Below, in pieces: positions 55,251-64,000 of a stretch of DNA of 64,000 nt. Within the stretch, counting starts at the first letter, position 1. Each line of letters begins with the position of its first letter. Origin of the DNA: Janthinobacterium sp. 64 (GTDB lineage: Bacteria; Pseudomonadota; Gammaproteobacteria; Burkholderiales; Burkholderiaceae_D); contig NZ_PHUG01000001.1 in assembly GCF_002813325.1 (NCBI RefSeq), forward strand, positions 2,356,001 through 2,420,000, read 5' to 3'. A program made the position numbers and the translations under genes. The notes under the pieces are model-generated. The model saw only the letters and a program-made list of their open reading frames with translations. It did not search any database and was not told the DNA's origin.

Positions 55251-55817
55251 CTACCCCTCCCCCGGCGCCGGATATGTCACTTCCAGCAACTCCAGCTCCT
55301 GCTCGCCCTGCGGCGTGTTGAGGGTGATCACATCGCCTTCGCGCGCCTTGGTGATGGTGCGCGCCATCGGCGAGATCCAGCTGATCTTGCCGTTCAGCGG
55401 GTCGAATTCATCGATGCCGACGATGGTGATCGTGTGCGTTGCGCCGTCGCTGGTGCGATAGGTTACCGTGGCGCCGAAAAACACCTGGTCGTTGCCATGA
55501 TGCACGCTGGGGTCGACGATGGCGGCCAGGTCCATGCGCTTGGTGAGGAAGCGGATGCGGCGGTCGATTTCGCGCAGCCGGCGCTTGCCATAGATATAGT
55601 CGCCATTTTCCGACCGGTCGCCATTCGACGCCGCCCAATGCACGATGCGCACCACTTCCGGACGGTCGACGTCGATCAGCTGCAGCAGCTCTTCCTTGAT
55701 GCGCTGGTAACCGGCCGGCGTGATGTAGTTCTTGGCGCCGGCGGGAATGGCCAGCGCCAGCGCGGCCGCTTCTTCATCGTCGTCGTTGTCGGATTCTTTT
55801 ACAAAGGCTTTATTCAT
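55251..55817 (-). CDS. greB: Transcription elongation factor GreB
   Basis: 188 residues from the ATG at 55815-55817. An acidic N-terminal tail (ESDNDDDEEAAA) precedes the coiled coil with NGDRSENGDYIYGKRRLREI, the GreB tip region (quoted in part), and the FKBP-like C-terminal domain (ISPMARTITKAREGDVI). Helps backtracked RNA polymerase cut its transcript. About 30 residues longer than E. coli GreB owing to the acidic tail. Divergent from the membrane protein at 55933. Confidence 0.93.
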   Translation of the reverse strand: MNKAFVKESDNDDDEEAAALALAIPAGAKNYITPAGYQRIKEELLQLIDVDRPEVVRIVHWAASNGDRSENGDYIYGKRRLREIDRRIRFLTKRMDLAAIVDPSVHHGNDQVFFGATVTYRTSDGATHTITIVGIDEFDPLNGKISWISPMARTITKAREGDVITLNTPQGEQELELLEVTYPAPGEG

Positions 55818-55932
55818 CCGTCTATTGTAGCTCCGCCAGAGAGCCACAGGCACACGCGATGCGGGGGCGGCCGGGCTTTTTTGACGTATCATCGTGGCAA
55901 TCGCGGCAAACCTGCGCCGCACACGGAGTCGG

Positions 55933-56520
55933 ATGAAAAAATTCTACAGAGTCAGGCGCTGGCTGTTCGCGCCGCTGGTTTACCTGGCCGCCATCTGTCT
56001 GCTGATCGAGGAATGGCTGTGGGCGACGGGCGCGCGCATCATGCAGGTGGTGGCGCAGTTTCCACCCCTGCATGCGCTCGAAGCGTGGATCAAGCGCCTG
56101 CCGCCATACTGGGCGCTGGCCATCTTCGTGCTGCCGGCCGTGCTGCTGTTTCCCGTCAAGCTGCTGGCCCTGCTGGCGATCGCGCGCGGCCATGCGTTTT
56201 CCGGCATCGGCGTGATCGTCATTGCCAAGCTGGGCGGCGCAGCCGCCGTGGCGCGCCTGTACAAGCTGACGCGCCCTACCCTGCTCAGTTTGCCGTGGTT
56301 TGCCCGTTGGCACGGTGTATTTATGGAAACCAAGGACCGCTGGATCGCCCGCCTGCGCGCCACGCGTCCGTGGCGCAGAGTCAGCCGCCTGTCGGCCGCG
56401 CTGAGCCGCGCCCGCCGCGCCTGGTGGCAGCGCTTGCGCAAGGGTACGCCAGGGCGTCATAATTCCCGCCCGGCCAGAGTGCTGCGCCGCTTCGCCGCCT
56501 TTTGGCGCGCCCGCCGCTGA
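55933..56520 (+). CDS. Hypothetical inner-membrane protein with basic tail
   Basis: 195 residues from ATG 55933. Two to three hydrophobic segments (about 11-28, 60-85, 92-105) are followed by a very Arg-rich tail (RRFAAFWRARR). No known motif is seen; ALAIFVLPAVLLFPVKLLAL is the most conserved-looking stretch. It overlaps the upstream alternative ATG of the kinase gene, so the two may be co-transcribed. Function unknown. Confidence 0.75.
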   Translation: MKKFYRVRRWLFAPLVYLAAICLLIEEWLWATGARIMQVVAQFPPLHALEAWIKRLPPYWALAIFVLPAVLLFPVKLLALLAIARGHAFSGIGVIVIAKLGGAAAVARLYKLTRPTLLSLPWFARWHGVFMETKDRWIARLRATRPWRRVSRLSAALSRARRAWWQRLRKGTPGRHNSRPARVLRRFAAFWRARR

Positions 56521-56537
56521 TGAAGAAAGGCCATCCC

Positions 56538-58040
56538 ATGCACGATACTCCCCGGCTCGCCCCCGCCCTGCGCGCGGCGGCGCCGGAAATTTACCTGTAC
56601 GACGCGGCCAGCTTGCAATTGCTGGATGCCAACGATGCCGCCTGTGACAACTTGCAGTACGCGCGCAAGCAATTGCTGGCGATGACGCCCTTCACCCTGG
56701 CGCCGCAGCTCGACGCGCAGCAGCTGGCCGCCGTGCTGGCGACCCTGGACGACAGCATCGGCGCGCAAGCCCGGCTGCATGTGCAGCAGCGCCGCCGCGA
56801 TGGCAGCCTGTATTCGCTCAGCCTGCACCTGTCGCGCGCCAGCCGCCAGGGCCGCGCCTTGCTGCTGGCCGAGGGCGAAGACTTGTGCACGCCGCAGGCG
56901 ACGGCCGCCGCCCTGGCGCAGGTGCAGTCGCGCTTCAACGCCATCGTCTCGAATACGCCGGGCCTGGTGTACCAGTTCTGCCTGCACGCGGATGGGCGCG
57001 CCGCCTTCCCCTACCTGAGCGATGGCTGCCAGGCCTTGCTGGGCCTGGAGCCGGCACAGCTGCACGCGCGCCCGGAACTGTTCTACCAGTTGATCCTGGC
57101 CGACGACCGTACCTCGTATCTGGAGTCGATGCAGGCGTCAAAAAACGCCTTGTGGAGCTGGAACTGGGAAGGCCGCATCTGGATCGATGCCTGGAAGGAC
57201 GTCAAATGGATCAACCTGCGCTCCACGCCGCGCGCGCTGGCCGACGGCACGGTGCAGTGGGAAGGCATCATGACGAATATCACGGAAAGCCGGCTCGAAC
57301 AGATCGAAGTGCGCCAGTCGCGCGCACGCCTGGCCGAGCTGACTGCGCACATCGACAAGGTCAAGGAACACGAACGCACGCGCCTGGCGCGCGAACTGCA
57401 CGATGACCTGGGCGGCAATTTGACGGCGATCAAGATGGCGCTGGCCATGCTGGCGCGCCGCCTGCCGCCGGACGACCCGCTGCTGCAGGACAAGGCCGAG
57501 TATGTCGATGCCCTGGTCGACCGCAGCATCGACGCCGTGCACCGCATTTCGCTGGACTTGCGCCCCTCGATGCTGGACCTGGGCCTGGTTGCCGCGCTGG
57601 ACTGGCAGGTGAAGGAATTCGCGCGCCAGGCCGGCATCGAATGCCAGTTCATTTGCAACCGCCAGCATATCGAACTGGAACTGGACCAGGCGACCAGCCT
57701 GTTCCGCATCGCCCAGGAGGCGCTGACGAATATCGCCAAGCATGCGCAGGCGAACAAGGTCAGCGTGCGCCTGGCCCGGCAGCGCCAGCATCTGAGCCTG
57801 TCGATCGCCGACAATGGCGTCGGCATGCGCCTGTCCGACCGCGCCAAGCCGCAGTCGTTCGGCATCCGCGGCATGGCCGAACGCGCCAGCGCGCTGGGCG
57901 GCACCCTGAGCCTGGTGGACGGGCCGGACGGCGGCACCCTCCTGAGCATAAAAATCCGGCTGACCACGGCGCGAGAGGCGATAATAGCGGCTGCAGCCAG
58001 TGCGCCTGCGCACAGCGGGCCGTCGCCAGACGCGGCCTAG
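56538..58040 (+). CDS. PAS-domain sensor histidine kinase (HisKA_3)
   Basis: 500 residues, soluble. ATG 56538 lies 7 bases after AAGAAAGG; an in-frame ATG at 56520 overlaps the previous stop and is possible. Two PAS-like domains cover about 15-120 and 130-260 (FPYLSDGCQALLGLEP). The HisKA_3 box EHERTRLARELHDDLGGNL carries the His, and the ATPase has QEALTNIAKHAQANKV and IADNGVGM. With the regulator at 58071 it is a NarX/NarL-type pair. The signal is unknown; no heme or cofactor motif stands out. Confidence 0.92.
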   Translation: MHDTPRLAPALRAAAPEIYLYDAASLQLLDANDAACDNLQYARKQLLAMTPFTLAPQLDAQQLAAVLATLDDSIGAQARLHVQQRRRDGSLYSLSLHLSRASRQGRALLLAEGEDLCTPQATAAALAQVQSRFNAIVSNTPGLVYQFCLHADGRAAFPYLSDGCQALLGLEPAQLHARPELFYQLILADDRTSYLESMQASKNALWSWNWEGRIWIDAWKDVKWINLRSTPRALADGTVQWEGIMTNITESRLEQIEVRQSRARLAELTAHIDKVKEHERTRLARELHDDLGGNLTAIKMALAMLARRLPPDDPLLQDKAEYVDALVDRSIDAVHRISLDLRPSMLDLGLVAALDWQVKEFARQAGIECQFICNRQHIELELDQATSLFRIAQEALTNIAKHAQANKVSVRLARQRQHLSLSIADNGVGMRLSDRAKPQSFGIRGMAERASALGGTLSLVDGPDGGTLLSIKIRLTTAREAIIAAAASAPAHSGPSPDAA

Positions 58041-58070
58041 TGGGTGAATTAGATAGGAAACAATGCAGTC

Positions 58071-58718
58071 ATGAAAGAAAAAGCCACCATCCGGGTATTC
58101 ATCGCCGACGATCATGCGATCGTGCGCGAAGGCTTGAAGCAAATCCTCGCCGACACGAAGGACATCATCGTGGCCGGCGAAGCTGAAAATGGCCACGACG
58201 CCATCAAACTGTTCCGCGGCTCGAAGTGCCAGGTCATGCTGCTCGACATCTCCCTGCCCGACCGCAGCGGCATCGAGGTGCTCAAGCAGATCAAGAAGGA
58301 AAAGCCGGAACTGGCCGTGCTGATGCTGTCCATGCACCGCGAGGACCAGTACGCCATCCGTTCGCTCAAGGCGGGCGCGGCCGGCTACCTGACGAAACAG
58401 AGTGCGCCGCGTGAACTGGTCACGGCCATCCGCCAGGTGGCGCAAGGCTTGAAATACATCAGTGCCTCGCTGGCGCAGGAACTGGCCAACACGGTGGGCG
58501 AAGACCACGAAACGGCCTTGCACGACACCTTGTCGGACCGCGAGTACCAGACCCTGGTCATGATCGCCTCGGGCAAGGCGGTGGGCGCCATTGCCGAAGA
58601 ACTCAAATTGTCCGTGAAAACCGTCAGCGAATACCGCGCCCGCTTGCTGGTCAAGATGAAACTCAAGAATAGCGCTGAACTGACGCATTACGCCATCCGC
58701 AACCAGCTGGTGGATTGA
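58071..58718 (+). CDS. NarL/FixJ-type response regulator
   Basis: 215 residues. Receiver with VFIADDHAIVREGLK, phospho-acceptor in VMLLDISLPDRSG, and Lys in YLTKQSAP. The LuxR-type helix-turn-helix at about 148-205 reads LSDREYQTLVMIASGK and LKLSVKTVSEYRARLLVKM. It begins 30 bases after the kinase stop. Targets are unknown; the diguanylate cyclase gene follows on the same strand after 129 bases. Confidence 0.94.
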   Translation: MKEKATIRVFIADDHAIVREGLKQILADTKDIIVAGEAENGHDAIKLFRGSKCQVMLLDISLPDRSGIEVLKQIKKEKPELAVLMLSMHREDQYAIRSLKAGAAGYLTKQSAPRELVTAIRQVAQGLKYISASLAQELANTVGEDHETALHDTLSDREYQTLVMIASGKAVGAIAEELKLSVKTVSEYRARLLVKMKLKNSAELTHYAIRNQLVD

Positions 58719-58847
58719 CGCCAAAGCGGCATGCCCGCTGGCATCGGGCGAATTGACAGGACTTCTCCTTGCTTCTCGCACAATAAGTTCTTTGCCAACT
58801 CGCCTATCATGGGGATAATGAGAAATATCTGAAAAGGCTGCGTCTAC

Positions 58848-60485
58848 ATGTCCAGTAAATTGCCATCTTCACCAGCAAGCGCTCCCGCTGGCGCCACGCA
58901 TACCGCCGCCGCGATGAATCCGGCCGATATCGCCCGCGAAGCGTTTCGCCGCCTGGCCACGCGCCGCATCGCTCCTACGCCCGGCGCCTACCGCGATATC
59001 TACAATGAGATCGCCGGCATCAGCGAACCGGCCGATACGCCTGCCGCCCCGGCAGCCGTGCTGGCCGCCAGTGCACCCACGGAAAGCGGCGCGGAAAACG
59101 TCCTGACGCAGTTTGCCGCCAGAATGAGCGAATCGGCGGGCGAACTGGGCGACTTTGGCCGCCGTTTTCAACGGGCACTGAAGGCGCGCGACTGGGACAG
59201 CTATGCGCGCACCCTGGCGCAGCTGGCGGAAAAACAGGTCAAGAAAGGCGGCGGCATCGAATTGCCACCCCTGCCGGACGGCGAGCAGACGCGCACCCTG
59301 CGTGAATTGCTCAGCCGCACCCTGGGTTTTGCCGTCGCCACCTTGCTCACGGGCACGCCCGCGCTGGTGGAAGAAGCCGAATCGCTGGGCACTGCCATCA
59401 AGCTGGCGCACACGGAAGAGGCGCTGAACGAAGCGGCGCTGCGCCTGAAGCAGCTGTGCTACCAGATCGAACTGAAAAGCGGCGATACGGCCGAGCAGCA
59501 GGAATTGCTGCTGCGCCTGTTCAAGTTGCTGCTGGACAACGTCAGCCAATTGCTCGACGACGACAGCTGGCTGCGCGGCCAGGTCGATGCCGTGCAAAAC
59601 CTGATCGCCGGCCCGCTCGACCAGCGCGCGCTGGAAGACGCCACGCGCAGCCTGAAGGAAGTCATCTACAAGCAAAGCCAGCTCAAGCACAGCCTGTCCG
59701 ATGTCAAACTGACGGTCAAGAACATGATGATGACCTTCATCGACCGCCTGGGGCAAGTGGCGGCCAGCACGGGCGACTTCCATGAAAAGATCGGCGGCTA
59801 TTCGGAAAAGATCAGCCAGGCGGAAAATATCAGCGAATTGAACAGTGTTCTCGACGAAGTCTTGCGCGAAACGCGCATGGTGCAGAACGAAGCCCTGCGC
59901 GCACGCGACAAGATGGTGCTGGCGCGCCAGGAAGTGCAGGATGCGGAACAGCGCATCCACACCCTGGAAGCGAAGCTCCAGCATATGAGCGAACTGGTGC
60001 GGGAAGACCAGCTGACGGGCAGCCTGAACCGCCGTGGCCTGGACGATGTGTTCGAGCGCGAGACGGCCCGCTCCGACCGCCGTGGCACGCCGCTGTGCAT
60101 CGCCATGCTGGACCTGGACGATTTCAAGCGCCTGAACGACACTTACGGCCACCTGGCCGGCGATGCGGCGCTGAAACACCTGGTCAAAATCGTCAAGGAA
60201 ACCCTGCGCTCGATGGACGTCATCGCCCGTTTCGGCGGCGAGGAATTCCTCATCCTGCTGCCGGAAACCACGGTCGAAGCGGCTTCGTCGACGATGACGC
60301 GCCTGCAGCGCGAGCTGACCCGGCACTTCTTCCTGCACGACAACGAAAAAGTCTTGATCACCTTTTCCGCCGGCGTGGCCCTGCGCCAGCCCAACGAAGA
60401 CCAGGCCGAGCTGGTCAAGCGCGCCGACCGCGCCATGTACCAGGCCAAGCAGACGGGCAAGAACCGCGTGGTGGTGGCCGACTAA
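58848..60485 (+). CDS. GGDEF diguanylate cyclase with long helical N-terminus
   Basis: 545 residues. About 370 residues of mostly helical sequence without membrane segments precede the GGDEF domain; residues 325-385 (EALRARDKMVLARQEVQDAE) look like a coiled coil. The catalytic part has LTGSLNRRGLDDVFERE, DLDDFKRLNDTYGHLAGD and an intact GGEEF. The I-site RSMD lies five residues upstream of it. The N-terminal region resembles other betaproteobacterial cyclases of this form, but I know no ligand. Ends before a strong terminator. Confidence 0.92.
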   Translation: MSSKLPSSPASAPAGATHTAAAMNPADIAREAFRRLATRRIAPTPGAYRDIYNEIAGISEPADTPAAPAAVLAASAPTESGAENVLTQFAARMSESAGELGDFGRRFQRALKARDWDSYARTLAQLAEKQVKKGGGIELPPLPDGEQTRTLRELLSRTLGFAVATLLTGTPALVEEAESLGTAIKLAHTEEALNEAALRLKQLCYQIELKSGDTAEQQELLLRLFKLLLDNVSQLLDDDSWLRGQVDAVQNLIAGPLDQRALEDATRSLKEVIYKQSQLKHSLSDVKLTVKNMMMTFIDRLGQVAASTGDFHEKIGGYSEKISQAENISELNSVLDEVLRETRMVQNEALRARDKMVLARQEVQDAEQRIHTLEAKLQHMSELVREDQLTGSLNRRGLDDVFERETARSDRRGTPLCIAMLDLDDFKRLNDTYGHLAGDAALKHLVKIVKETLRSMDVIARFGGEEFLILLPETTVEAASSTMTRLQRELTRHFFLHDNEKVLITFSAGVALRQPNEDQAELVKRADRAMYQAKQTGKNRVVVAD

Positions 60486-60515
60486 ACGGCAACTTGCAGG
60501 CTGTCACGCACCATG

Positions 60516-60540
60516 CCCACCCAACGGTGGGTTTTTTTTT
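60516..60540 (+). terminator. Terminator after the diguanylate cyclase
   Basis: CCCACC-CAAC-GGTGGG followed by nine T, 31 bases past the stop. It isolates the flagellin gene downstream. Confidence 0.9.
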
Positions 60541-60651
60541 GGCTGTGCCCGGCACGGGCGCACGGCGGCGCGCCAGCGGCCGGCATGCCCCCCCCCTGTG
60601 ACAATCAAAAGATACTGAACATTATTTCTTATATTTAATTATTTGCAACCC

Positions 60652-60678
60652 TAAAGTTTAGCCAAAGCCTGCCGTCTA
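60652..60678 (+). promoter_or_regulatory. Sigma-28-like promoter 1 for flagellin
   Basis: TAAAGTTT is a perfect -35 box for the flagellar sigma factor FliA; after exactly 11 bases comes GCCGTCTA, which matches the GCCGATAA -10 at five of eight positions. About 180 bases before the flagellin start. Confidence 0.65.
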
Positions 60679-60738
60679 CGCGTCTTCGCCCATGGCAACT
60701 TGAGGGGCAAAACAAAAAATATACTCGCTTTATTTCCC

Positions 60739-60765
60739 TAAACTTTCCATGGCCCACTCCGTTAA
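60739..60765 (+). promoter_or_regulatory. Sigma-28-like promoter 2 for flagellin
   Basis: TAAACTTT, 11 bases, TCCGTTAA: seven of eight and six of eight matches to the FliA consensus, with the right spacing. It is nearer the gene (91 bases before the ATG) and has the better -10. Confidence 0.65.
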
Positions 60766-60855
60766 TGAATATAACTGCGGTGTGAGTGTCCCGGAAGGCA
60801 GGGGCAGACCAAGGTACAAGGCACATAGCCAAAACATATAGCAAGGAGCTTCAAA

Positions 60856-62310
60856 ATGGCCTCAGTCATCAATACCAATACCTCGTCACTGAATGCGCAA
60901 CGCAACCTGAGCACATCGCAGTCCGCCCTGTCCACGTCATTGCAACGCCTGTCTTCGGGTTTGCGCATCAATAGCGCAAAAGACGATGCTGCTGGCCTGG
61001 CGATTTCCGAGCGCTTCACCTCGCAAATCCGCGGTCTCGATCAAGCCAAGCGCAACGCCAACGACGGTGTGTCGCTGCTGCAAACGGCCGAGGGCTCGCT
61101 GGCTTCGACGGGTAACATCCTGCAACGCGTCCGCGAACTGTCGGTACAATCGTCGAATGCCACCAACTCGGCAGGCGACCGCAAGGCAATCCAGGCTGAG
61201 GTAGGCCAGTTGCTGTCGGAAGCCGACCGCATCTCGCAAACGTCGGAATTCAACGGCTTGAAACTGCTCGACGGCTCGTTCGGCACGGCATCGTTCCAGG
61301 TTGGCGCCAACGCTGGCCAGACCATCCAGGCCACGACCGCCAACTTCCGTACCAGCAACTACGGCAATAACGAGGCAACCAGCGCAGCACCGACCACGGT
61401 CACCACCGGCACCGCCTACAGCGGCGGCACCTTCGACATTCAAGGCCTGCAATCGGCAACGATTACGGCCAAGGTGGGCGATACCGCACAATCGCTGGCG
61501 GCAACCATCAATGGTTCGACCGACAAGACGGGCGTGACGGCAACGGCCAAGACCGAAGAGTCGGCCAAGTTTGTTGCGAACAAAGTGTATACGCTGGCGG
61601 TCACCTCCGACAACAGTACCGCCGCCAACGTCACCTTCACGGTCGGCGCAGCACTGAATGCATCGGGCCTGGCCTCGGCAGTGAGCGCCTTCAATGACGT
61701 GTCGTCCACCACCGGCGTCACCGCCAAGTTGAACGACACCAACGATGGCCTGGTGCTGACCAACACTTCCGGCAATAACGTCACGCTGAAAAACAACAGC
61801 ACTGATGCCGCCTCGCTGGTGACCGCGGCGTCCATCGGCTCGACCGGAACGGTAGGCACCACGGCGTCGATCGGCACTGGCGAGACCGCAACGACGATGG
61901 GCTATATTTCGATGAACTCCGACAAGGGTTTTTCGATCGGCAATGATTCGGCCCCAGGCAAGAATGGTGTTGTCGCCGGCGCCGCCAGCCTCAAATCGGT
62001 GGCCAGCATCGACGTGTCGACCGTCAAGGGTGCCAACGATGCGCTGAAGATTCTCGATTCGGCTTTGTCGAGCGTCAACAGCCAGCGCGCTTCCTTCGGT
62101 GCCTTGCAGTCGCGTTTTGAAACGGCCGTGAGCAACCTGGAATCGACCTCGGAAAATCTGTCGGCTTCGCGTAGCCGCATCCAGGATACCGACTTCGCGG
62201 CGGAAACGGCCAAGCTGACGCGCGGCCAGATCCTGCAACAGGCTGGTACCGCGATGCTGGCCCAGGCCAACTCGCTGCCTAACGGCGTGCTGTCGCTGCT
62301 GCGCGGTTAA
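60856..62310 (+). CDS. fliC: Flagellin
   Basis: Filament subunit, 484 residues. The D0/D1 N-terminus is classic ([39 protein letters not shown]) and the C-terminus ends [18 protein letters not shown]. Residues about 175-385 form the variable surface part, Thr/Ala/Gly rich and less GC-biased in codon choice. AAGGAGCTTCAAA precedes the ATG. No signal peptide, since it is exported by the flagellar type III path. One copy is seen in this window. Confidence 0.97.
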   Translation: MASVINTNTSSLNAQRNLSTSQSALSTSLQRLSSGLRINSAKDDAAGLAISERFTSQIRGLDQAKRNANDGVSLLQTAEGSLASTGNILQRVRELSVQSSNATNSAGDRKAIQAEVGQLLSEADRISQTSEFNGLKLLDGSFGTASFQVGANAGQTIQATTANFRTSNYGNNEATSAAPTTVTTGTAYSGGTFDIQGLQSATITAKVGDTAQSLAATINGSTDKTGVTATAKTEESAKFVANKVYTLAVTSDNSTAANVTFTVGAALNASGLASAVSAFNDVSSTTGVTAKLNDTNDGLVLTNTSGNNVTLKNNSTDAASLVTAASIGSTGTVGTTASIGTGETATTMGYISMNSDKGFSIGNDSAPGKNGVVAGAASLKSVASIDVSTVKGANDALKILDSALSSVNSQRASFGALQSRFETAVSNLESTSENLSASRSRIQDTDFAAETAKLTRGQILQQAGTAMLAQANSLPNGVLSLLRG

Positions 62311-62340
62311 TCACCACCAGGCAGTAACGTAGCTTAGCCC

Positions 62341-62385
62341 TCCCCGGCCGGTCAGATGACGCATCTTGATCTGCCGGGGATTTTT
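62341..62385 (+). terminator. Terminator after flagellin
   Basis: TCCCCGGC at 62341-62348 pairs with GCCGGGGA at 62373-62380, followed by five T. The loop is 24 bases. flaG starts 17 bases later, so it is either read through or has its own start within this region. Confidence 0.75.
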
Positions 62386-62402
62386 GTTTAGAGGACAACA
62401 TC

Positions 62403-62780
62403 ATGGATATCCAGGCAACAGGCGGCGTCCCAGCCGCACTGCAGCAGCGTACCGCGGTCACGTCAGGCGGCGCCACTGCCGCCAAGCCTGCGGCGCCTGC
62501 GGCCACGGACAGCAATCCCACCGGCAAGGCTGCCAGCAAGGAAGACGCGCAGTCCGAGCTGAAAGAGGTCAAGCAGGTCGTCAGCGACATCAACAAGGCC
62601 ATGCAGTTCATGTCGCGCGAACTGGAGTTTTCGGTCGACACCGACAGCGAGCGCACCGTCGTCAAGGTGATCGACCAGCAAACGCGCGAAGTCATCCGCC
62701 AGATGCCCACCAAGGAAGCATTAGAAATCGGCAAGGCGCTGGAAAAAGTGCAAGGCTTGCTGATCCGGCAAACGGCCTGA
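62403..62780 (+). CDS. flaG: FlaG-family flagellar protein
   Basis: 125 residues. The C-terminal part has LEFSVDTDSERTVVKVIDQQ and REVIRQMPTKEALEIGKAL, which is the FlaG pattern. The first 50 residues are Ala/Thr rich and disordered. FlaG influences filament length in several genera. It lies between fliC and fliD, the usual place. Confidence 0.92.
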   Translation: MDIQATGGVPAALQQRTAVTSGGATAAKPAAPAATDSNPTGKAASKEDAQSELKEVKQVVSDINKAMQFMSRELEFSVDTDSERTVVKVIDQQTREVIRQMPTKEALEIGKALEKVQGLLIRQTA

Positions 62781-62897
62781 GCCGCCGCCATGCCACCGCC
62801 TTGGGCATAGGATAAACAGGCGGCCAAATACCCCTCTAAAGTATGGATGAAACATGCCGTTAACCAGTTATATTCATGCATTCTCTAGGAGGTCATT

Positions 62898-64000
62898 GTG
62901 GCTGTTGCATCCCTCAGTACTGGTGGCGTCCTCGACGTAAATAGCCTGGTCAGTCAACTGATGACCGTGGAAAGCCGCCCCTTTGTCGCCATGCAGAACA
63001 AAGAAAAGGCCATCACCACCCAATTATCCGCCTATGGCACCCTGAGCGGCGCCGTCGGCGCATTCCAGGGCACCGTCACCGCCCTGGCCGACGCCTCGAA
63101 ATACAAGGTGGCCAACGCCACCTCCTCGGACGACAAGGTGCTCACTGCAACCGCCGGCAAGGATACCGTCAAGGGTAACTACAGTGTCAATGTGGGCCAA
63201 CTGGCGCAGGCGCAAACCGTCAGCGCCGCCGGACAGCTCAGCACCAGCGCGCTGATCGGTTCTGGCGCCAGCACCGTGCTCACTTTTGACTTCGGCAGCG
63301 TCACGGGCGGCACCTTGGCCGACGGCAAGTATACGGGGGCCACTTTCGATCTCGATGCGACCCGCACGGCCCGCACCGTCACCATCGACGGCAGCAACAA
63401 CTCGCTGCAAGGCATCCGCGACGCCATCAACAAGGCTGGCGTCGGCGTGACCGCCAGCATTATTTCCGACGGTAGCAGCACGCCGAACCGCCTGGTACTG
63501 ACCTCGGACAAGAGCGGCGAAACGTCGAGCATGCGCGTTTCCGTCGCCGGCGACCAGGACTTGAGCAATTTATTGTCCTACGCGCCGAACGGCACGCAGA
63601 ACATGAAGCAAAGCAATGCTGGCCAAAATGCCAAACTGACCGTCAATGGCGTGGCTATCACCAGTCCGACCAATAACGTCGACAACGCCGTGCCTGGCGT
63701 GACGATGTCGGTACTGAAGATCGGCGTCAGCAATGTCGGCGTCAGCATGGACACCTCCGGCATCAAGACGGCCCTGAGCAACTTCGTCAAGGCCTACAAC
63801 GAGCTGAACACGACCATCACCGGCCTGACGGCAGTCACGCCGGACCAGAAGCAGGGTGCGGCGCGCACGGGCGGTCCGCTGGTGGGCGACTCGACTACGC
63901 TGAGTTTGCAGGCGAGCTTGCGCAAGATGTTTTCCAGCAACGTGCCCGGCTTGTCGGGTAGCGTGACGAGCCTGAGCCAGCTGGGCGTCGCCTTCCAAAA
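62898..64000 (+). CDS. fliD: Flagellar filament cap protein FliD, partial
   Basis: At least 367 residues, open at the right edge. GTG at 62898 follows AGGAGG at 62887-62892. The start LSTGGVLDVNSLVSQLMTVE is the FliD N-terminal helix region, followed by KEKAITTQLSAYGTLSGAV; later VNVGQLAQAQTVSA and LTVNGVAITSPTNNVDNAV are hook-associated protein 2 marks. FliD caps the growing filament and helps flagellin fold in. Confidence 0.93.
   Translation, partial: MAVASLSTGGVLDVNSLVSQLMTVESRPFVAMQNKEKAITTQLSAYGTLSGAVGAFQGTVTALADASKYKVANATSSDDKVLTATAGKDTVKGNYSVNVGQLAQAQTVSAAGQLSTSALIGSGASTVLTFDFGSVTGGTLADGKYTGATFDLDATRTARTVTIDGSNNSLQGIRDAINKAGVGVTASIISDGSSTPNRLVLTSDKSGETSSMRVSVAGDQDLSNLLSYAPNGTQNMKQSNAGQNAKLTVNGVAITSPTNNVDNAVPGVTMSVLKIGVSNVGVSMDTSGIKTALSNFVKAYNELNTTITGLTAVTPDQKQGAARTGGPLVGDSTTLSLQASLRKMFSSNVPGLSGSVTSLSQLGVAFQ

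Larger units (their letters stand above)
60541..60855 (+). other. Flagellin upstream region
   Basis: A 315-base gap. The first part has a run of nine C at 60588-60596. From 60610 the DNA turns AT-rich, which is unusual in this window and fits a strong regulated promoter region. It contains the two sigma-28-like promoters listed separately, then the flagellin leader with AAGGAG at 60842-60847. No gene is seen. Confidence 0.7.

Noticed and set aside
60588..60596. Run of nine C upstream of flagellin as a phase-variation switch
   Set aside because: It lies outside any gene and 56 bases upstream of the first promoter box, so a length change has no clear effect.

Overview
The window looks like a chromosomal segment of a GC-rich, flagellated betaproteobacterium of the Oxalobacteraceae (Janthinobacterium/Massilia type). 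I infer this from gene content and order: a gmk-rpoZ-spoT block, a split edd-eda / pgi / zwf-hexR Entner-Doudoroff cluster with HexR-like operators, a full Tad pilus locus, CheV, a fliC-flaG-fliD start, and one-sided codon use rich in GC3. No database search was run. I saw no rRNA, tRNA or CRISPR array.

Layout. (1) 1-5153, minus strand: the N-terminal part of a giant two-partner-secretion adhesin with an ESPR signal peptide, a haemagglutination domain, GLUG repeats and near-identical 498-bp YDG repeats. It runs off the left edge. (2) 5.3-8.2 kb: housekeeping genes kdsA, yggX, a small membrane protein and rpiA. (3) 8.3-12.8 kb: two signalling units, a receiver / CheC-like / GGDEF trio and a membrane histidine kinase with its LuxR-type regulator. 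(4) 13.1-28.4 kb: a Tad (Flp) pilus locus on the plus strand with two Flp pilins, prepilin peptidase, CpaB, secretin, TadG/TadE/TadE, CpaE, TadA, TadB, TadC and TadD. It also holds three genes that are not core Tad parts: a PAP2-type membrane enzyme, an isoprenylcysteine-methyltransferase-like protein and an AAA ATPase. A minus-strand HEMVH protein overlaps its end. (5) 29.0-40.4 kb: central carbon metabolism (eda, edd, pgi, SMP-30 lactonase, zwf, hexR, tal) with cheV and a DUF3304-like lipoprotein between. Four HexR-like palindromes lie in front of edd, pgi and zwf. (6) 40.4-46.9 kb: lipoproteins, a patatin, a chemoreceptor and hemW. (7) 46.9-49.4 kb: an rph-rdgB-hemW group split by an IS1595-family element with perfect 8-bp target duplications, inserted at the rph stop codon. 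(8) 49.7-54.5 kb: yicC, doxX-like, gmk, rpoZ, spoT. (9) 54.5-60.5 kb: a REP-associated (RAYT) transposase beside its palindrome, greB, a membrane protein, a PAS histidine kinase with NarL-type regulator, and a diguanylate cyclase. (10) 60.5-64.0 kb: flagellin behind two sigma-28-like promoters, flaG, and the start of fliD, which runs off the right edge.

How it fits together. Much of the window serves surface life: adhesin, Tad pili, flagellum, chemotaxis (CheV, MCP, CheC-like) and two diguanylate cyclases with intact active and inhibitory sites. The rest is glycolytic/Entner-Doudoroff control and stringent-response machinery. The points most worth a second look are the enlarged Tad locus, the HexR operators, the IS insertion, the RAYT/REP pair and the long adhesin repeats.
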